DNA of 64,000 nt from CAWKKW01 sp963850345 (GTDB lineage Bacteria; Acidobacteriota; Terriglobia; Terriglobales; Acidobacteriaceae), in NCBI GenBank assembly GCA_963850345.1, contig CAWKKW010000001.1, positions 62,001 through 126,000 on the forward strand. The letters run 5' to 3'. Positions within the stretch are counted from its first letter, which is position 1. Each line of letters starts with the position of its first letter. The notes beneath the pieces are model-generated. The model saw only the letters and a list, made by a program, of their open reading frames with translations. It ran no database searches and was not told where the DNA came from. Position numbers and translations under genes: made by a program. Shown one piece after another: positions 62,228 through 64,000 of the stretch.

Positions 62228-64000
62228 CTAGGCTTTGCCGCGTCCAACCCGGCGCAAGCGCCGACGCCGGCGCCAAACTGCACCTAACAGGCCGATCACG
62301 AAACACAGCATGACCAGCCAAACAATAAGTAAAAACACTCGATGCGCCGCGTTAGTACCGGACCCCAGGTGCAAAGCCGAACCTAACATTGCTGGCAATG
62401 GCTGCTCGATAGCGCCTATATCGCATCGACCTCTTTCCAAACGCGATTTTCCAAACAGGTCAATTCCACCCACTTGCCGATCCGTCGCGCAGATAACGGG
62501 GTCCGCCACGCCGCGCGCTGCACTGCTTAGTGCCGGTGCGTACTGGGAATCAAGCCCCGGATCGGTCGCGCTCATCGCCGCCCCGCAATCGTTTCCAGGA
62601 TACTGAAGATTGTGGCCTGAATCTGAAAGCTGGGTAGCGAGGGAACAATTAAACCCTGCATTGCGGAGGAGTATGGAGTTCGTAATCCGCACCGCACCGC
62701 CGGGTCCCACCACAACTCCGCCGGCCGGATTGTCGGCTATCGTTGTATTGGAGAGAATGAGCTTTCCGGTGTTCATGGCACCGCCTCCCGCCGCTCCAGA
62801 AACTCGGTTCCGCGCGATCAGCCCATTCCCTATATCCACAGTTGCGGATGCGGCGGCGAGTGCAGCACCACTGCCGTGGGCAACGTTGTCGACCAGTATT
62901 GGCCGTGCGAGAGCGATACTGTCGCTGTCGCCTGCCTGAGTAGCGGCAACCAAAGCATCCAACACCATGCCATATTCGTCCGGTAAGCCGGCAGACATCC
63001 AGTCGGCGATTGCTCCGCCCGCGCCAGACTCGTTCGACCTGAACAGCACCGCATCCCCCCGAACGACCCCAGCAAATAGCACTCCTCCGCCGAGCGACGC
63101 GGCAGTGTTACTTAGAAACTGCGTGCGTCGAAGCTCCAGCCGGAGCGGCGAGAGCCAATCTTCAGTGCTCCATATGTTTAATTTTGGAGGTCTCCCCCAA
63201 AACATCAGGGCGCCCCCTGCACGCGCTCTGTTGGCCTCGAACACCGATTGGCTGATCTGTAATCTAGACCCGATTGCGTAGATTGCGCCACCAAATCCGC
63301 CGGCGCTGTTACCACGAAACTCGACCTGCGATAATTCGGCGTCCGCGCGAACCAGTGTGATCGCGCCACCACAACATGCCCAAGCGCTACCCCACCTTTC
63401 CGGCGCTGTCCCATTTTGAACGAACTGCGAACGGCGTATTGAGACTCGCGCATCTGTAATCATTGCGCTTGAAGCATTCCCCGTGAAGACACAGTCCTCA
63501 ATCACAATACTGCGTGATAATGCGGGTCGACCGGCGGTGGGCGGCGATCCGCCACCGATAGGATGGTCGAAGTTACCGGTGAATTTGTCGTGCCGCAACT
63601 CGATCAAATCCGCGTTGATTACGGCGGAGTCTCCCCCCGGGGAAACCGCATCGCCGTTCCCAAGGAAGCTACTATTCTGCGCCGCGAGGCTGTGCGCAAC
63701 ATACGCAGCCACGCTATTTCGAGTCGTGACCTCATCCAGTGCCACTGATGCAGTGGGGCCGAGAACAATTGTGCCCGCGTCAGGCGTGCTGGACGTTTCC
63801 GGCGTGCGAGGGTTCTCCACTATGAGACGCGATAAGCGCAGAGAGCCCTCCGCCTTGAACAGAGGGCCCGCTAGCGCGCCGCGCAAGGTGACCTTCCCCT
63901 CGCCATCGATATGCGTAGTCTCATGAGACTCAAGCGGCACAGTTATTTCTATCGCATCTTGACCGGCGGGGCATCGAATCACAATCTCCCCTCCGCTGGC
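62228..64000 (-). CDS. Right-handed beta-helix surface protein, 5' end beyond the window
   Basis: At least 591 residues; the frame is open to the window edge, so the N-terminus is missing. Repeats of the parallel beta-helix type are plain: FTGNASSAMITDARVSIRRS, FRGNSAGGFGGAIYAIGSRL, FLSNTAASLGGGVLFAGVVR, GAMNTGKLILSNTTIADNPA, followed by the RCDIGAIE motif common at the end of such domains. Unusually, it ends in one membrane helix (VFLLIVWLVMLCFVIGLLGA) and an Arg cluster (WRRRRRLRRVGRGKA), a C-terminal sorting-type anchor. Probably a carbohydrate- or adhesion-related surface protein. Confidence 0.8.
   Translation of the reverse strand, partial: ASGGEIVIRCPAGQDAIEITVPLESHETTHIDGEGKVTLRGALAGPLFKAEGSLRLSRLIVENPRTPETSSTPDAGTIVLGPTASVALDEVTTRNSVAAYVAHSLAAQNSSFLGNGDAVSPGGDSAVINADLIELRHDKFTGNFDHPIGGGSPPTAGRPALSRSIVIEDCVFTGNASSAMITDARVSIRRSQFVQNGTAPERWGSAWACCGGAITLVRADAELSQVEFRGNSAGGFGGAIYAIGSRLQISQSVFEANRARAGGALMFWGRPPKLNIWSTEDWLSPLRLELRRTQFLSNTAASLGGGVLFAGVVRGDAVLFRSNESGAGGAIADWMSAGLPDEYGMVLDALVAATQAGDSDSIALARPILVDNVAHGSGAALAAASATVDIGNGLIARNRVSGAAGGGAMNTGKLILSNTTIADNPAGGVVVGPGGAVRITNSILLRNAGFNCSLATQLSDSGHNLQYPGNDCGAAMSATDPGLDSQYAPALSSAARGVADPVICATDRQVGGIDLFGKSRLERGRCDIGAIEQPLPAMLGSALHLGSGTNAAHRVFLLIVWLVMLCFVIGLLGAVWRRRRRLRRVGRGKA

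Overview
The window looks like chromosomal DNA of an acidobacterium, most likely class Terriglobia (Acidobacteriaceae type). The signs are high GC content, three very large Oar-like TonB-dependent receptors with an N-terminal carboxypeptidase-regulatory domain, a secreted VWFA-related protein of the acidobacterial kind, a fragment of an acidobacterial-type ABC permease, and secreted glycoside hydrolases. This is inference from gene families; there is no rRNA in the window to confirm it.

Layout. 0-0.55 kb: start of an unknown membrane or secreted protein, then a striking inverted array of about 24 short GGTCAGC-type repeats. 0.55-16.2 kb: mostly housekeeping and cofactor genes: DinG/YoaA-type helicase, Der GTPase, moeA, a secreted TPR protein, queC, a GntR/DUF5808 pair with a readable promoter and operator, a GNAT acetyltransferase overlapping trmFO, a polytopic membrane protein, moaC, and the ergothioneine pair egtB-egtD. 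16.3-27.5 kb: a VIT-type metal transporter, then an envelope block of a DUF5666 protein, a TonB receptor, a VWFA protein and a second TonB receptor, ending at a clear terminator. 27.6-32.3 kb: a large Lhr helicase overlapping a tiny Cys-rich DUF5522 protein. 32.3-43.6 kb: a KdsC-type phosphatase, an EXORDIUM-like HExxE protein, a secreted glycan-degradation group (GH5, GH47 alpha-mannosidase, membrane-anchored HNH protein, GH29 alpha-fucosidase), and a two-gene module coupling a BNR beta-propeller to a MoaD/ThiS-like protein with a C-terminal Gly-Gly, then a GT39-like transferase. 43.7-51.3 kb: a cation/proton antiporter, an MHYT hybrid histidine kinase translationally coupled to a REC-GGDEF diguanylate cyclase, and an OmpR-type two-component pair. 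51.4-53.9 kb: a Tat-type secreted protein, a Nudix hydrolase, and an HTH-Mop regulator.

54-64 kb looks like a decaying or accessory region: a TonB receptor split by a +1 frameshift, a membrane zinc-protease-like gene, a cupin whose Tat leader is out of frame, an SDR dehydrogenase split by a one-base deletion, a 3' half of tRNA-Glu(UUC) that resembles an integration scar, an AT-richer PDZ protein, a 27-base direct repeat, the C-terminal stub of an ABC permease, and a partial beta-helix surface protein running off the right edge.

How the genes work together: the receptors and secreted hydrolases suggest a soil or litter heterotroph scavenging complex glycans; moeA, moaC, the MoaD-like protein and the HTH-Mop regulator point to molybdenum cofactor use; the kinases and cyclase tie envelope or redox signals to c-di-GMP. 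The observations most worth following up are the BNR-MoaD module, the inverted GGTCAGC array, the bacterial GH47 in a fucose/mannose cluster, and the concentration of frameshifts at 54-60 kb.
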